From assembly GCA_022763185.1 (NCBI GenBank), contig JALEGL010000002.1, positions 1-49,303 of the forward strand: 49,303 nucleotides of DNA, given 5' to 3'. Shown piece by piece: positions 25,061 through 33,031 of this stretch. Below the pieces are notes generated by a model. The model saw only the letters and a list, made by a program, of their open reading frames with translations, did no database searches and was not told where the DNA came from. A program made the position numbers and the translations under genes. The stretch comes from a bacterium (GTDB taxonomy: Bacteria > Bdellovibrionota_G > JALEGL01). The stretch's first letter is position 1. Each line of letters opens with the position of its first letter.

Positions 25061-26533
25061 ATGAATAAGTTACAAAATAAACTGATCAGCATTTTTATCA
25101 ATAGATTTTCTGGCAAAGTCACATTAAGATCGCAAGAAAAGCAAAAAGAATTGTTTTTTAAATATGGTGAGATCATTTTTGCTCATAGTCATGATGATAA
25201 AAACTTATTCTTAGAAATATTACTCAGTCAGATTCAATTAAAAAAAAAAGATATTGAAGACCTTGAAGCTTTCAATACTATTGATGAGCAGCAAAAGTAC
25301 ATTCTTAAAAACAATATTTTGAATGCAAAAGATATTTTTTTAAATCGACAAAAAATTGTAGAGGAAAGTTTATACAGTACATTTTTTGAAAGCTATGAAA
25401 ATATTACAGTTGAAAAAGAACAACTTCAATCTCCATTAAGTTTTGATATTCAAACATTTCCAATTGTTTTAAGGTTTATTGAAAAATATGCTCAAAAAAA
25501 TGATCTTATTGATAAGCAGCAAGAACTTTATCTTTCTGATCATCATAAAGATATCTTTGCCAATATAAAATTAAAAACAAACTTCAGAAAAGTTCTTGAT
25601 TTACTAAATCAAAAAAAACAAAGTTTAGAGAGCTTGCATATTGCTGAAAAATCAGGAGATATCTATACATTTCTTTATTTTTTATTTATTTTAGGTTTTA
25701 TCGGTCAAAACACCAAAGCTACAGATGTTGAAGCTTCGCAAATATCAAAGTCTGAGTTTGATTTAAATACAGTTGACGACTTAAAAGAAAGACAAGTAGA
25801 GCGTCTATTAAAAGCCCCTCCACATATTTTGATTGGTGCAGATAGAAATTTATCTGAAGCCATTCTATATAAAAACACAATTAAACTCATAAAACGATAT
25901 GATATTTTTTCAAACCTTTCAAAGCATAATTATAAAAAATTTTACGACAATCTGATTAAGTCACTTTATATATTAACTTCTCCAGAGCAGAGTAAAGCTT
26001 ATTATAAAGCCATAAACAATAATGAAGCTTATACCTTAAAAGAAGATTCAGAGCTTAAAAGCTGTTTGCTTTATACAGAAGCTAAATTTTTCTTTACTGA
26101 GAATATGCTTAATGAAGCTTTAGAAAAAGTTAAAAAAGCTATAGAGCTTGCTCCAAAAAATAATAAATTTAAAGTTTTTATGTATGAAATTGTTTTGTAT
26201 TTTTGCGAGAGAAATCAAAAACAACCTTCAGAAAAAATAGGTCAAGAGTTACACGCAATGCTAGAAGTTGATAGCACAGATAAAGAAGTTCTACTGACCC
26301 TTGCACAATACTACAAAATGGTAGGTAAAAAGAAAAAACAGTTGTCTATTTTAGTTGCAGCATTAAAAAATGATCCAGAAGATCTATTGTTAGAAAAACA
26401 AGTTATGAGGTTAAAAACCCAACTTGTTAAAAATAAAGCGAATTCATCCGGTATTTTTAAATTAGAAAAAAGTGAAAAAAAATTACCCTTTGCAGGCTTA
26501 TTTAAGAAAAAAGATTCTAAAAAGAAGAAGTGA
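25061..26533 (+). CDS. DUF4388 protein with C-terminal TPR repeats
   Basis: 490 residues. The N-terminal 80 residues form a DUF4388-like module (INRFSGKVTLRSQEKQKELF, then FKYGEIIFAHSH), paralogous to the protein at 1376-2776. A central helical segment follows. The last 150 residues hold TPR-like helices (SCLLYTEAKFFFTENMLNEA, EKVKKAIELAPKNNKFKVFM, LLTLAQYYKMVGKKKKQLSI), and the tail is very basic. It is probably a cytoplasmic scaffold; the partner is unknown. TATACT lies 12 bases before ATG 25061 and there is no ribosome site, so the leader must be very short. The stop overlaps the next gene start (GTGA), suggesting coupling to the CCA enzyme. Confidence 0.75.
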   Translation: MNKLQNKLISIFINRFSGKVTLRSQEKQKELFFKYGEIIFAHSHDDKNLFLEILLSQIQLKKKDIEDLEAFNTIDEQQKYILKNNILNAKDIFLNRQKIVEESLYSTFFESYENITVEKEQLQSPLSFDIQTFPIVLRFIEKYAQKNDLIDKQQELYLSDHHKDIFANIKLKTNFRKVLDLLNQKKQSLESLHIAEKSGDIYTFLYFLFILGFIGQNTKATDVEASQISKSEFDLNTVDDLKERQVERLLKAPPHILIGADRNLSEAILYKNTIKLIKRYDIFSNLSKHNYKKFYDNLIKSLYILTSPEQSKAYYKAINNNEAYTLKEDSELKSCLLYTEAKFFFTENMLNEALEKVKKAIELAPKNNKFKVFMYEIVLYFCERNQKQPSEKIGQELHAMLEVDSTDKEVLLTLAQYYKMVGKKKKQLSILVAALKNDPEDLLLEKQVMRLKTQLVKNKANSSGIFKLEKSEKKLPFAGLFKKKDSKKKK

Positions 26534-27765
26534 AAATTATGTTCATGGCTATACCCAACGATGTAACAGCCTGTTTAAAAAAACTGACTGCCCATGGTTT
26601 TGAAGCTTATATTGTAGGTGGCGCTGTCAGAGATAGTTTGATCAACAAAACAACCTATGATTGGGATATTGCTTGCAATGCAAACCCACAGCAGTTGTTA
26701 TCTCTTTTTCCAAAAGGAATTTTTAAGAATAAAAAGTATGGAACCATCAGTATTTTTAAGAATCCTTTTTCCATAGAAGTTACGCCATACAGGATAGAAT
26801 CAGATTATGATAACCATAGGCATCCAAAAATAGTTTCTTTTAGTAAAAACCTTCATGATGACCTTCAAAGGAGAGACTTTACCATAAACGCTATGGCTTA
26901 TGATTATATAAAACATAAGTTGATTGATCCATTCAACGGTTTAAAAGATCTCAGTGCAAAGCAATTAAACACAGTCGGTTTGGCAAAAGAGCGACTCAGT
27001 GAAGACTATTTACGTATTTTAAGAGCAGCTCGCTTTGCAACGAGACTTAACTTAAAAATAGCAAAAGATATCGTCGATGCATCCAAAAACTTATCAACAA
27101 AAATCACCAGAATTAGCCAGGAAAGAATTGGTGCAGAATTTTTAAAAATATTTGAAGCAAAAAGCAGCGTCACAGCCTTAGATTTTTGCAATCAAACACA
27201 ACTTACACAATCTATCTTTTTTCAACATACAAAAGTTAATTCAAAGGCCTTTTCCAAAGTTTTATCTAAGGACTATCAAGCGGTGTGTCGACTGTTAAAG
27301 GTTTTAAATAATAATATTGATCAAACATCCAAAACAATACAGCAATGGTCATGGCAAAAAATATATCAACATAAACTTAAACACTTACAACTTTGTTTAA
27401 AGTATTATCAGCCGTCTAAAAAATCTTTAAGCTTAAAGCATGAATTTTTATTAAATTTAGAACCCCTGCGTCTTGATGACTGGCAACAAATCTACGAGTT
27501 CTTATATGAGGGGTATGAGAGTGATTATATTAAAGAGCTTAAATTAATGCTTAAGCAGCAAAAACTATTTGCTCAGTCTGATTTATCAATTAATGGAGAA
27601 GATATTAAAAATATTTTGCAGGAACCACAGTATCACCAACTTATCGGAAAAGCTCTGCATGATTTGACGGAACAAGTTAGGCTTAAAAAACTGACCAACA
27701 ACAGGCAAGATCTCTTAAGATATATACAGAAAAAATACTCGGTGTCAGTTGACAAATCATCTTGA
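26530..27765 (+). CDS. cca: CCA tRNA nucleotidyltransferase / poly(A) polymerase family protein
   Basis: 411 residues, class II nucleotidyltransferase fold. GFEAYIVGGAVRDSLI and the metal-binding TTYDWDIACNA supply the catalytic carboxylates; RRDFTINAMAYD and the downstream ERLSEDYLRILRAARFATRL are family motifs. It adds or repairs the 3' CCA end of tRNA, or acts as a poly(A) polymerase; sequence alone does not separate these reliably. The start is GTG 26530, overlapping the previous stop as GTGA; ATG at 26539 or 26545 is also possible. It heads a short run with a small unknown gene and trmB. Confidence 0.88.
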   Translation: MKIMFMAIPNDVTACLKKLTAHGFEAYIVGGAVRDSLINKTTYDWDIACNANPQQLLSLFPKGIFKNKKYGTISIFKNPFSIEVTPYRIESDYDNHRHPKIVSFSKNLHDDLQRRDFTINAMAYDYIKHKLIDPFNGLKDLSAKQLNTVGLAKERLSEDYLRILRAARFATRLNLKIAKDIVDASKNLSTKITRISQERIGAEFLKIFEAKSSVTALDFCNQTQLTQSIFFQHTKVNSKAFSKVLSKDYQAVCRLLKVLNNNIDQTSKTIQQWSWQKIYQHKLKHLQLCLKYYQPSKKSLSLKHEFLLNLEPLRLDDWQQIYEFLYEGYESDYIKELKLMLKQQKLFAQSDLSINGEDIKNILQEPQYHQLIGKALHDLTEQVRLKKLTNNRQDLLRYIQKKYSVSVDKSS

Positions 27766-27783
27766 AAAGATTATCTGGCCATT

Positions 27784-28131
27784 ATGCAGTGGACACTTCC
27801 CAAATGGCAAGAAAAACAAAAAATTCTTTATACGGCGGTTAAAATCAGCCAACAAAAAATAGAAGCCATTGTTGAGCAGGCTATAAAAGATCAGTTTTTT
27901 CATGAAGCCTTAGCTTATATTTCTAAGCTGGAATCTAAAGATAAACAGCAGGCTTATTTAAATGATATTGTTCGTTATGCTGTTGAGCAAGGTGATCTGT
28001 TCTTGTACCGGGCCTGTTCAGATAACGGTTATCAAAGCAATAACTCAGAGCTTAATCTTTTACAGCAAAATGCACAAAAACTTGGAAAAAGTTTTGCGAG
28101 TTTAAAATCTGAAGAAGACGATGATTCATAG
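27784..28131 (+). CDS. Small protein of unknown function between cca and trmB
   Basis: 115 residues, not recognised. It is soluble and mostly helical, starting MQWTLPKWQEKQKILYTAVK and ending in an acidic SEEDDDS tail. The segment HEALAYISKLESKDKQQAYL could be one helical hairpin of a TPR-like repeat. It lies 18 bases after cca and overlaps the start of trmB by 11 bases, so it is cotranscribed with two tRNA-modifying genes. Codon use matches its neighbours, supporting a real gene. No function is assigned. Confidence 0.75.
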   Translation: MQWTLPKWQEKQKILYTAVKISQQKIEAIVEQAIKDQFFHEALAYISKLESKDKQQAYLNDIVRYAVEQGDLFLYRACSDNGYQSNNSELNLLQQNAQKLGKSFASLKSEEDDDS

Positions 28132-28702
28132 TCTAGATGAACTTAAGAAACCTTTAAATTTTGTAGATCTTTTTGCTAAAACCCAAGATATTCATTTAGA
28201 AATAGGGGTTGGCAAGGGTCGTTATCTTAAGGAAATTGCGCAAGATAGGCCGGATTTAAATTTTATTGGCTTAGAAAAATCCATCAAATGGTTTAAAAAA
28301 GCAGAAGAAAAAGTTCATAAAAAGTTAGGTCTCAATGATCAAGTTGTATTGATTCATGCCTATGCGGAAGAACTTTTTGGCGGATACCTTGAAGATAAAA
28401 GTTTAGCGGCCATTCATATTTTGTTTCCTGACCCATGGCCAAAACGCAGGCATTTGCCCAGAAGAATTTTTAGTACTGATAATATCAAACACTTTCATAC
28501 AATACTCAGAGATAAGGGCTGTATTTACTTTGCTACAGATTATTTGGAGTATTTTGAAGATGTAAAAAAGTTATTCATGAATGATTTTGTGGAGCAGTTT
28601 AGCTTTAAAGTGGTTGAACCTTTTGCATATACAACAAATTTTCAAGCCAAATATCAGTTAGAAAACCGCTCCATGGGATTTGCCATCATTCATAAAATAT
28701 AG
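28121..28702 (+). CDS. trmB: tRNA (guanine-N7-)-methyltransferase
   Basis: 193 residues, class I SAM-dependent methyltransferase that makes m7G46 in tRNA. SAM motif I is HLEIGVGKGRYL, the acidic residue ends LNFIGLEKS, and the family signature FPDPWPKRRHLPRR is intact, followed by FATDYLEY. The length is close to minimal TrmB proteins. It overlaps the upstream small gene by 11 bases. The downstream GNAT gene has its own promoter inside the end of trmB. A second, diverged member of the family is encoded at 31499-32101. Confidence 0.93.
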   Translation: MIHSLDELKKPLNFVDLFAKTQDIHLEIGVGKGRYLKEIAQDRPDLNFIGLEKSIKWFKKAEEKVHKKLGLNDQVVLIHAYAEELFGGYLEDKSLAAIHILFPDPWPKRRHLPRRIFSTDNIKHFHTILRDKGCIYFATDYLEYFEDVKKLFMNDFVEQFSFKVVEPFAYTTNFQAKYQLENRSMGFAIIHKI

Positions 28703-28709
28703 CTATACT
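28680..28709 (+). promoter_or_regulatory. Promoter inside the 3' end of trmB for the GNAT gene, leaderless arrangement
   Basis: TTGCCA (28680-28685), an 18-base spacer, TATACT (28704-28709), then only 6 bases to ATG 28716. Both hexamers match consensus at 5 of 6 bases. There is no Shine-Dalgarno sequence between the -10 and the ATG, so the message probably begins at the start codon. Confidence 0.6.
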
Positions 28710-28715
28710 ATTTTC

Positions 28716-29270
28716 ATGCTCTTGTTAGAAACAAAACGCTTGTTATTAAGGCCTTATAAAGAAGAAGATTGGTCAAGCGTTCATGCTTATGCAAAACTGA
28801 AAGATTTTGCGCAATACGATGTATGGGGACCCAATACCGAGCAAGATTCAAAAAAATTTGTTCAGGACTGTATTTTAAAAAATTCAAATAAGAATGCCTA
28901 TGAGTATGAATTTGCGATCACACTCAAATCTAGCCAAAAACTTATTGGCGGTTGTTCTTTAAGAAAAGTCTGTGAACACAGTCAAGTGGCCAATATTGGT
29001 TATGCGGTTAACCCTGACTACCAAAAGCAAGGTATAGCAACCGAAGCGACTTTGACTTTATTAAAACATAGTTTTGAAGCACTCAATGTCCTTCTTGTTT
29101 TTGCCTTATGCCATACAGAAAATAAGGCTTCTGCCAAAGTCATGGAAAAGTGCACAATGTATAAAGCTGGAGTTGTAAAAAATTATTTTAAATTAAAAAC
29201 CGGTCCCGCCGATGCGTTTAGATATGAGATCAGTCGAGATCAGTTTTTATTGCTGCATGTTAACGTATGA
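28716..29270 (+). CDS. GNAT acetyltransferase, RimJ/RimL type
   Basis: 184 residues. LLLETKRLLLRPYKEEDW is the standard opening of RimJ/RimL-type N-acetyltransferases; ANIGYAVNPDYQKQGIATEA holds the acetyl-CoA pyrophosphate loop (Q/R-x-x-G-x-A); CHTENKASAKVMEKCTMYKA is the closing motif. The substrate is unknown: these enzymes modify protein N-termini, antibiotics or small molecules. The start is ATG 28716, not the upstream frame extension, because a -10 element sits six bases before it. Its 3' end overlaps the convergent small secreted gene by 31 bases. Confidence 0.88.
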   Translation: MLLLETKRLLLRPYKEEDWSSVHAYAKLKDFAQYDVWGPNTEQDSKKFVQDCILKNSNKNAYEYEFAITLKSSQKLIGGCSLRKVCEHSQVANIGYAVNPDYQKQGIATEATLTLLKHSFEALNVLLVFALCHTENKASAKVMEKCTMYKAGVVKNYFKLKTGPADAFRYEISRDQFLLLHVNV

Positions 29271-29638
29271 AGTAGCTTAATAACATTGTTTGAATTATTA
29301 GGATCCACCTCCAAATATTGTGAACTAAATGAACATTTAGATTTTTGATCATTATATTCTGCAAGATTTAATCGCAAAAGAGTTTCATTTTCTGGTGTTA
29401 GAATATCAACAAAACTCGGACAAAGTGAAGAGTTATGATCTAAGGTGATTTTTTTATCAATTAATACCGTTGAAATATCTTTAGAGACTGTTTTTTTTGA
29501 TATAGCACTTTCTGCACTTAAACCACTAATTACTACGATATAGTCGCATGAAAGGTCATCAAAGTCTTTTGCTTGTGTTATATTACTATAAAGAACAGTT
29601 AGTGTTAAAATCATTATGTATATAAATTTATTACTCAT
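29240..29638 (-). CDS. Small secreted cysteine-containing protein of unknown function
   Basis: 132 residues from ATG 29638. A clear signal peptide (short basic start, a hydrophobic run IYIMILTLTVLYS, cleavage near ITQA-KDF). The mature part has four cysteines (SCDY, LCPS, KCSF, TCSN), enough for two disulfides, so it is probably periplasmic or secreted. No family was recognised. A TTG six codons upstream is rejected. A perfect TTGACA sits upstream at promoter distance. Its 3' end overlaps the convergent GNAT gene by 31 bases. Confidence 0.65.
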   Translation of the reverse strand: MSNKFIYIMILTLTVLYSNITQAKDFDDLSCDYIVVISGLSAESAISKKTVSKDISTVLIDKKITLDHNSSLCPSFVDILTPENETLLRLNLAEYNDQKSKCSFSSQYLEVDPNNSNNVIKLLHTLTCSNKN

Positions 29639-29646
29639 GATCAAAA

Positions 29647-29675
29647 CTGGTAGCAAAAAAAATGCACTGTGTCAA
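29647..29675 (-). promoter_or_regulatory. Candidate promoter with consensus -35 for the small secreted gene
   Basis: On the minus strand: perfect TTGACA (29675-29670), a 17-base spacer with an eight-T run, TACCAG (29652-29647, a poor -10), then 8 bases to ATG 29638. The geometry matches the other leaderless candidates, but the -10 is weak. Confidence 0.35.
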
Positions 29676-29710
29676 TGATGGTTATTTAATTTAAAGATCT
29701 GAAATTGTTT

Positions 29711-30841
29711 TTAATAATTAAGTTTTCTATAATAACTTAAAACATATTTTAAGCTGTTTTTTTCAATATTTTTAAGTTTACAAGCATGGTTTAAAAAATT
29801 TTCATCTAAACAGCTGTTCTCTTGATATGAAGATAACTTTAAAAAACGCACTTGTTCTAAGGCATCAAAACTTTGCGGAATTCTTTTGGTAAAAGACTGT
29901 TCGCTTTTGCAGTTTTGTAATTGTTTATTCAATTTTATTTCTAGTTTTTTAACATGTTCTAGTTGCTTATCATTTAAATAGCTTTGCAAAGACAAGCGTT
30001 GAGTGTGCCAAAAACTTTTAACTTCATATAGAAGATACTTAAGCTCAGTAAAAGCTTGCAGTTTTGGTAGCCAAACAGCTTGATCATTTTGACTTAAATA
30101 AAAACCAGTTCCCAAATAAACCCGATTAGATTTTCTTGCAGCCGGTATAACTTTTAATTGTGGTAAATATGCAATGGGGCTTATTTTTCTTAATTTATTG
30201 AGGTAATGAAAATCTTCCGTAGCGTCTTTTTCTACCATTCCACCGGATTTTAAATAAAGCTCTTTGCTCAAACCAAAAGCACTGCCTATAGGGATATAGC
30301 TAAAAGCTGATCCTGCATATTTTAAACCTTGGGCCAAGTAGCGTAAATACAATTCATAAGATCTTATTTTATAGTCTTCTTCTCTAGGGCTTAACTGTAA
30401 AGTAGGGTGTTCAAAATAACTGGACCAAGCTTGCTGTGCCGGCAATTGTTGTAATTGGTGGATATAATCTGCATGCAGAGGGGTATCGGCATCTAAAGAA
30501 ACAAGATAAGATTGTGGTTCATCAGGTAAGATATGCTGGCAGGCATAGTCCATGCCTATTTTTCTAGCTTGGCCCACACCGTGAAGCAAGGCCTGCTCTT
30601 CATGCAAGATATGAAGGGTAAAGTTGGCTTGGTTTTGAAAAATATTAAGATAGCTTAAACTGTCTTGATTGTTTTTTAAATGTTCTTTGCTTGCATGTTT
30701 TGGATGATTGATCACAAATACTGCATGCACTTGATTTTTTTGTAAAACAGTATATCTCATACTGGCTTGCAGACTGGCGAGGGTACTTCCTATCCAATCT
30801 CTTTCATTAAAACAAGGTATGACAAAGGCAACACAAAACAT
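29711..30841 (-). CDS. Family 2 glycosyltransferase
   Basis: 376 residues from ATG 30841. The GT-A fold opens with VAFVIPCFNERDWIGSTL; the nucleotide-sugar DxD region is SLDADTPLHADYI, and GGMVEKDATEDFHYLNKL resembles the acceptor-side ED motif. No membrane span is visible, so it is a soluble or peripheral enzyme; donor and acceptor are unknown. The frame stays open 48 codons further upstream, but those overlap miaE, and AGAGGAAGAAG precedes ATG 30841 as a good ribosome site, so I use the shorter form. The gene starts divergently from, and overlapping, miaE. Confidence 0.85.
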   Translation of the reverse strand: MFCVAFVIPCFNERDWIGSTLASLQASMRYTVLQKNQVHAVFVINHPKHASKEHLKNNQDSLSYLNIFQNQANFTLHILHEEQALLHGVGQARKIGMDYACQHILPDEPQSYLVSLDADTPLHADYIHQLQQLPAQQAWSSYFEHPTLQLSPREEDYKIRSYELYLRYLAQGLKYAGSAFSYIPIGSAFGLSKELYLKSGGMVEKDATEDFHYLNKLRKISPIAYLPQLKVIPAARKSNRVYLGTGFYLSQNDQAVWLPKLQAFTELKYLLYEVKSFWHTQRLSLQSYLNDKQLEHVKKLEIKLNKQLQNCKSEQSFTKRIPQSFDALEQVRFLKLSSYQENSCLDENFLNHACKLKNIEKNSLKYVLSYYRKLNY

Positions 30842-31484
30842 CAGTAAAACTTCTTCCTCTTCGCTTGCAAAAACAGTGGATGTTTCTGCGATTGAAGCTC
30901 TTATACAAGGAATTCCTTTAAAACACCATACATCCAAGCATTGGGTAAAGGCAGTACTGAATGATTTTCCTTTATTTTTAGCCAATCATGCTTCTAATGA
31001 GCGCAAAGCTGCTTCTATTGCTATGGAGTTGGTGGTACGTTATCCAGATAAATTGAGTTTGGTTGCAGTTGCGGTGCAAATCGCTCAAGATGAAATTGAG
31101 CATTTTGCTTTGGTGTTTGAAAAAATGCGTAAGCTCGGCTACCCCCTACAAGCTGATGAAAAGTGTAGGTATGCCAGATACATGCACAGACGCGCAGCAG
31201 AAGGTGGTCAAGAACGTTTATTGGACCATTTGATGATCAACAGCATGATTGAAACCCGAGGTATGGAACGTTTTGGTTTATTGGCCATTCACCATCCAGA
31301 GCCAGAGTGGCAAATGTTTTTTAAACGACTTTCTTTGGGTGAAAAAGGCCATGCACAAGTTTACATTACGGAAGCCAAAAAAATATTTGATCATGACTTG
31401 GTAGAGGACACCTATGAAAAATGGTTAAGCATTGAGGCAGAAGCCAGTCAAAATTATCCAGAAACCTATCGCTTATTCACATAA
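30819..31484 (+). CDS. miaE: tRNA-(ms2io6A)-hydroxylase
   Basis: 221 residues, ferritin-like di-iron four-helix protein. NHASNERKAASIAMELV, the ExxH pair in AQDEIEHF, MIETRGMERF and the second ExxH in GEKGHAQVY match MiaE, which hydroxylates the isopentenyl group of ms2i6A37 in tRNA with oxygen. This implies aerobic life and MiaA/MiaB elsewhere. ATG 30819 places the first eight codons on the opposite strand of the glycosyltransferase. GTG 30876 would remove that overlap and fits the usual MiaE length, but neither has a proper ribosome site. The start is therefore unresolved. The second TrmB-like gene follows 14 bases later. Confidence 0.88.
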   Translation: MTKATQNISKTSSSSLAKTVDVSAIEALIQGIPLKHHTSKHWVKAVLNDFPLFLANHASNERKAASIAMELVVRYPDKLSLVAVAVQIAQDEIEHFALVFEKMRKLGYPLQADEKCRYARYMHRRAAEGGQERLLDHLMINSMIETRGMERFGLLAIHHPEPEWQMFFKRLSLGEKGHAQVYITEAKKIFDHDLVEDTYEKWLSIEAEASQNYPETYRLFT

Positions 31485-31498
31485 GACCCATACCTATC

Positions 31499-32101
31499 AT
31501 GCGCGCATTTAATAAAAACTTGGTTCCCAATCCCAGCCATCACAGCTACCCAAACATTGAAGTTCTGAAAAAGCCACTCAATATTGAAATTGGCTGTGGA
31601 GTGGGCAGACATCCTATTTTATGGTCAAAAAAAAACCCAAAGCAAACTTTATTGGCCATTGAAAAGTCTCCGATGCGTTTTAGAAAGTTCAATGATCAGC
31701 TTCATGCAATGGATATTAAGAATATTATCCCCATTCAAAGCAATGCTATTTCATTCATTACCCATCATATTCCTCGCAATAGCGTTCAAAATTATTTTTT
31801 ATTGTACCCAAATCCTTATCCTAAAGAGGGGCAAGCCAACAAACGCTGGCATAACATGCCGTTTATGCAACATGTATTGGATACACTGATTGAGGGGGGA
31901 CAGATTCATTTGGCCACCAATATGGAGTTTTATGCAAAAGAAGCAGAACACATGATGCAAAGCCAATGGCAGTGTAAGGTTGTTAAGCAAGAGATCTACA
32001 ATAAAGATAATTTACCCAACCATTACCATACACACTTTGAAGAAAAATATATTTTACGTGGTGAGAGCTGTTACCATTTTAGTTTTCAAAAAATAAAATA
32101 A
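31499..32101 (+). CDS. Diverged TrmB-like SAM methyltransferase
   Basis: 200 residues. The SAM motif is LNIEIGCGVGRHPILW and the acidic residue ends TLLAIEKS, as in TrmB. The TrmB signature FPDPWPKxRH is replaced by YPNPYPKEGQANKRWH, followed by HLATNMEFYAKEA in the place of TrmB's ATD segment. It is a member of the same superfamily but not the m7G46 enzyme, which is at 28121-28702. Its position 14 bases after miaE suggests coexpression with tRNA modification, so an RNA substrate is plausible but unproven. Confidence 0.75.
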   Translation: MRAFNKNLVPNPSHHSYPNIEVLKKPLNIEIGCGVGRHPILWSKKNPKQTLLAIEKSPMRFRKFNDQLHAMDIKNIIPIQSNAISFITHHIPRNSVQNYFLLYPNPYPKEGQANKRWHNMPFMQHVLDTLIEGGQIHLATNMEFYAKEAEHMMQSQWQCKVVKQEIYNKDNLPNHYHTHFEEKYILRGESCYHFSFQKIK

Positions 32102-32124
32102 TATTAATAAATTATTTATGTTTT

Positions 32125-32982
32125 CTAATCTTTAGCTTTAGATTTTGCAAAAATGATTGCCACAGTGATCAACACTGAGCCCATTAGCAATTTAAGAATA
32201 TTGCCTTCTTCATGAAAAACAACAATTGCCGTTAAAATGGTCAATGGAATTTTTAAGTTGTTAAAACTGGCCAATGTTGCATGTTTGACCAAAGTAGCGC
32301 CATAATTCCATAAATAAAAACCTACACCAGAAGCAACTGCTCCTAAATAAAGTAAGATCCACCACTGACTATTGTTGATGCTATTGATATGATTTAATTT
32401 TTGATTCAAAACAAGAAACATAAAATTGAAAAGGGTAGCTCCAAAAAACAAATAGGCAAAAACCTGAGCTTGTTTAAGCGCACTATACTTGGGTAAGTTT
32501 TGCCACCAGTGCTTATAATAAACCTGGCCTAAAGCAAAACAGATATTGGCTGCTTGCACCAGAACAAAGCCTTGGCTCAATGAATATATATTTTCAGAAT
32601 TGTACACTAAAACAAGCGCTCCGATACAGGCCAAACCAGCAATAATCCAAGCCAACAAAGAAAAACGTTTATGCATCAATTGTGCGCATAAAACAACCCA
32701 AAGTGGGGTGGTTATGGTAAACAGAGCCACTTCATAACTTTTTAAGTGCTGATAAGATTGAATATAGAGCGCATACATCAAGCCATATTGAATCATGCCT
32801 AAAGCAACAAGTTTTAGTTTATCTTTGTGACCAAGGTTAAAACTTATGAAGGGTAAAAAACATAGTAAAGAGATACCCAAACGCAACATGGCCACAAGAC
32901 TGCTATCGATACCTACAAGATAGAGCTTGATCAGTGGAAAAGAAAAAGCCCACAAACATGAAACCAGAAATAAATACAACAT
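32125..32982 (-). CDS. EamA/DMT-family membrane transporter
   Basis: 285 residues with about ten hydrophobic spans in two five-helix EamA repeats (start LYLFLVSCLWAFSFPLIKLY; second half opens ALKQAQVFAYLFFG). MIQYGLMYALYIQSYQHLKS and TLASFNNLKIPLTIL are typical of drug/metabolite exporters. It is an inner membrane protein whose substrate cannot be told from sequence. It is a lone gene, convergent with the TrmB-like gene and divergent from the exonuclease. Confidence 0.9.
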   Translation of the reverse strand: MLYLFLVSCLWAFSFPLIKLYLVGIDSSLVAMLRLGISLLCFLPFISFNLGHKDKLKLVALGMIQYGLMYALYIQSYQHLKSYEVALFTITTPLWVVLCAQLMHKRFSLLAWIIAGLACIGALVLVYNSENIYSLSQGFVLVQAANICFALGQVYYKHWWQNLPKYSALKQAQVFAYLFFGATLFNFMFLVLNQKLNHINSINNSQWWILLYLGAVASGVGFYLWNYGATLVKHATLASFNNLKIPLTILTAIVVFHEEGNILKLLMGSVLITVAIIFAKSKAKD

Positions 32983-33031
32983 GCTTTTAGAGCAAATACA
33001 CTTTTTAAATAAATTATGGTAGGGAATCTTT

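Noticed and set aside
30842-30985. N-terminal 48-codon extension of the glycosyltransferase
   Set aside because: It overlaps miaE on the other strand, reads unlike a GT2 N-terminus, and the GT fold begins right at ATG 30841, which has a good ribosome site.
32101-32125. AT-rich inverted repeat between the TrmB-like gene and the DMT exporter
   Set aside because: Stem is short and made only of A-T pairs; too weak to call a terminator.
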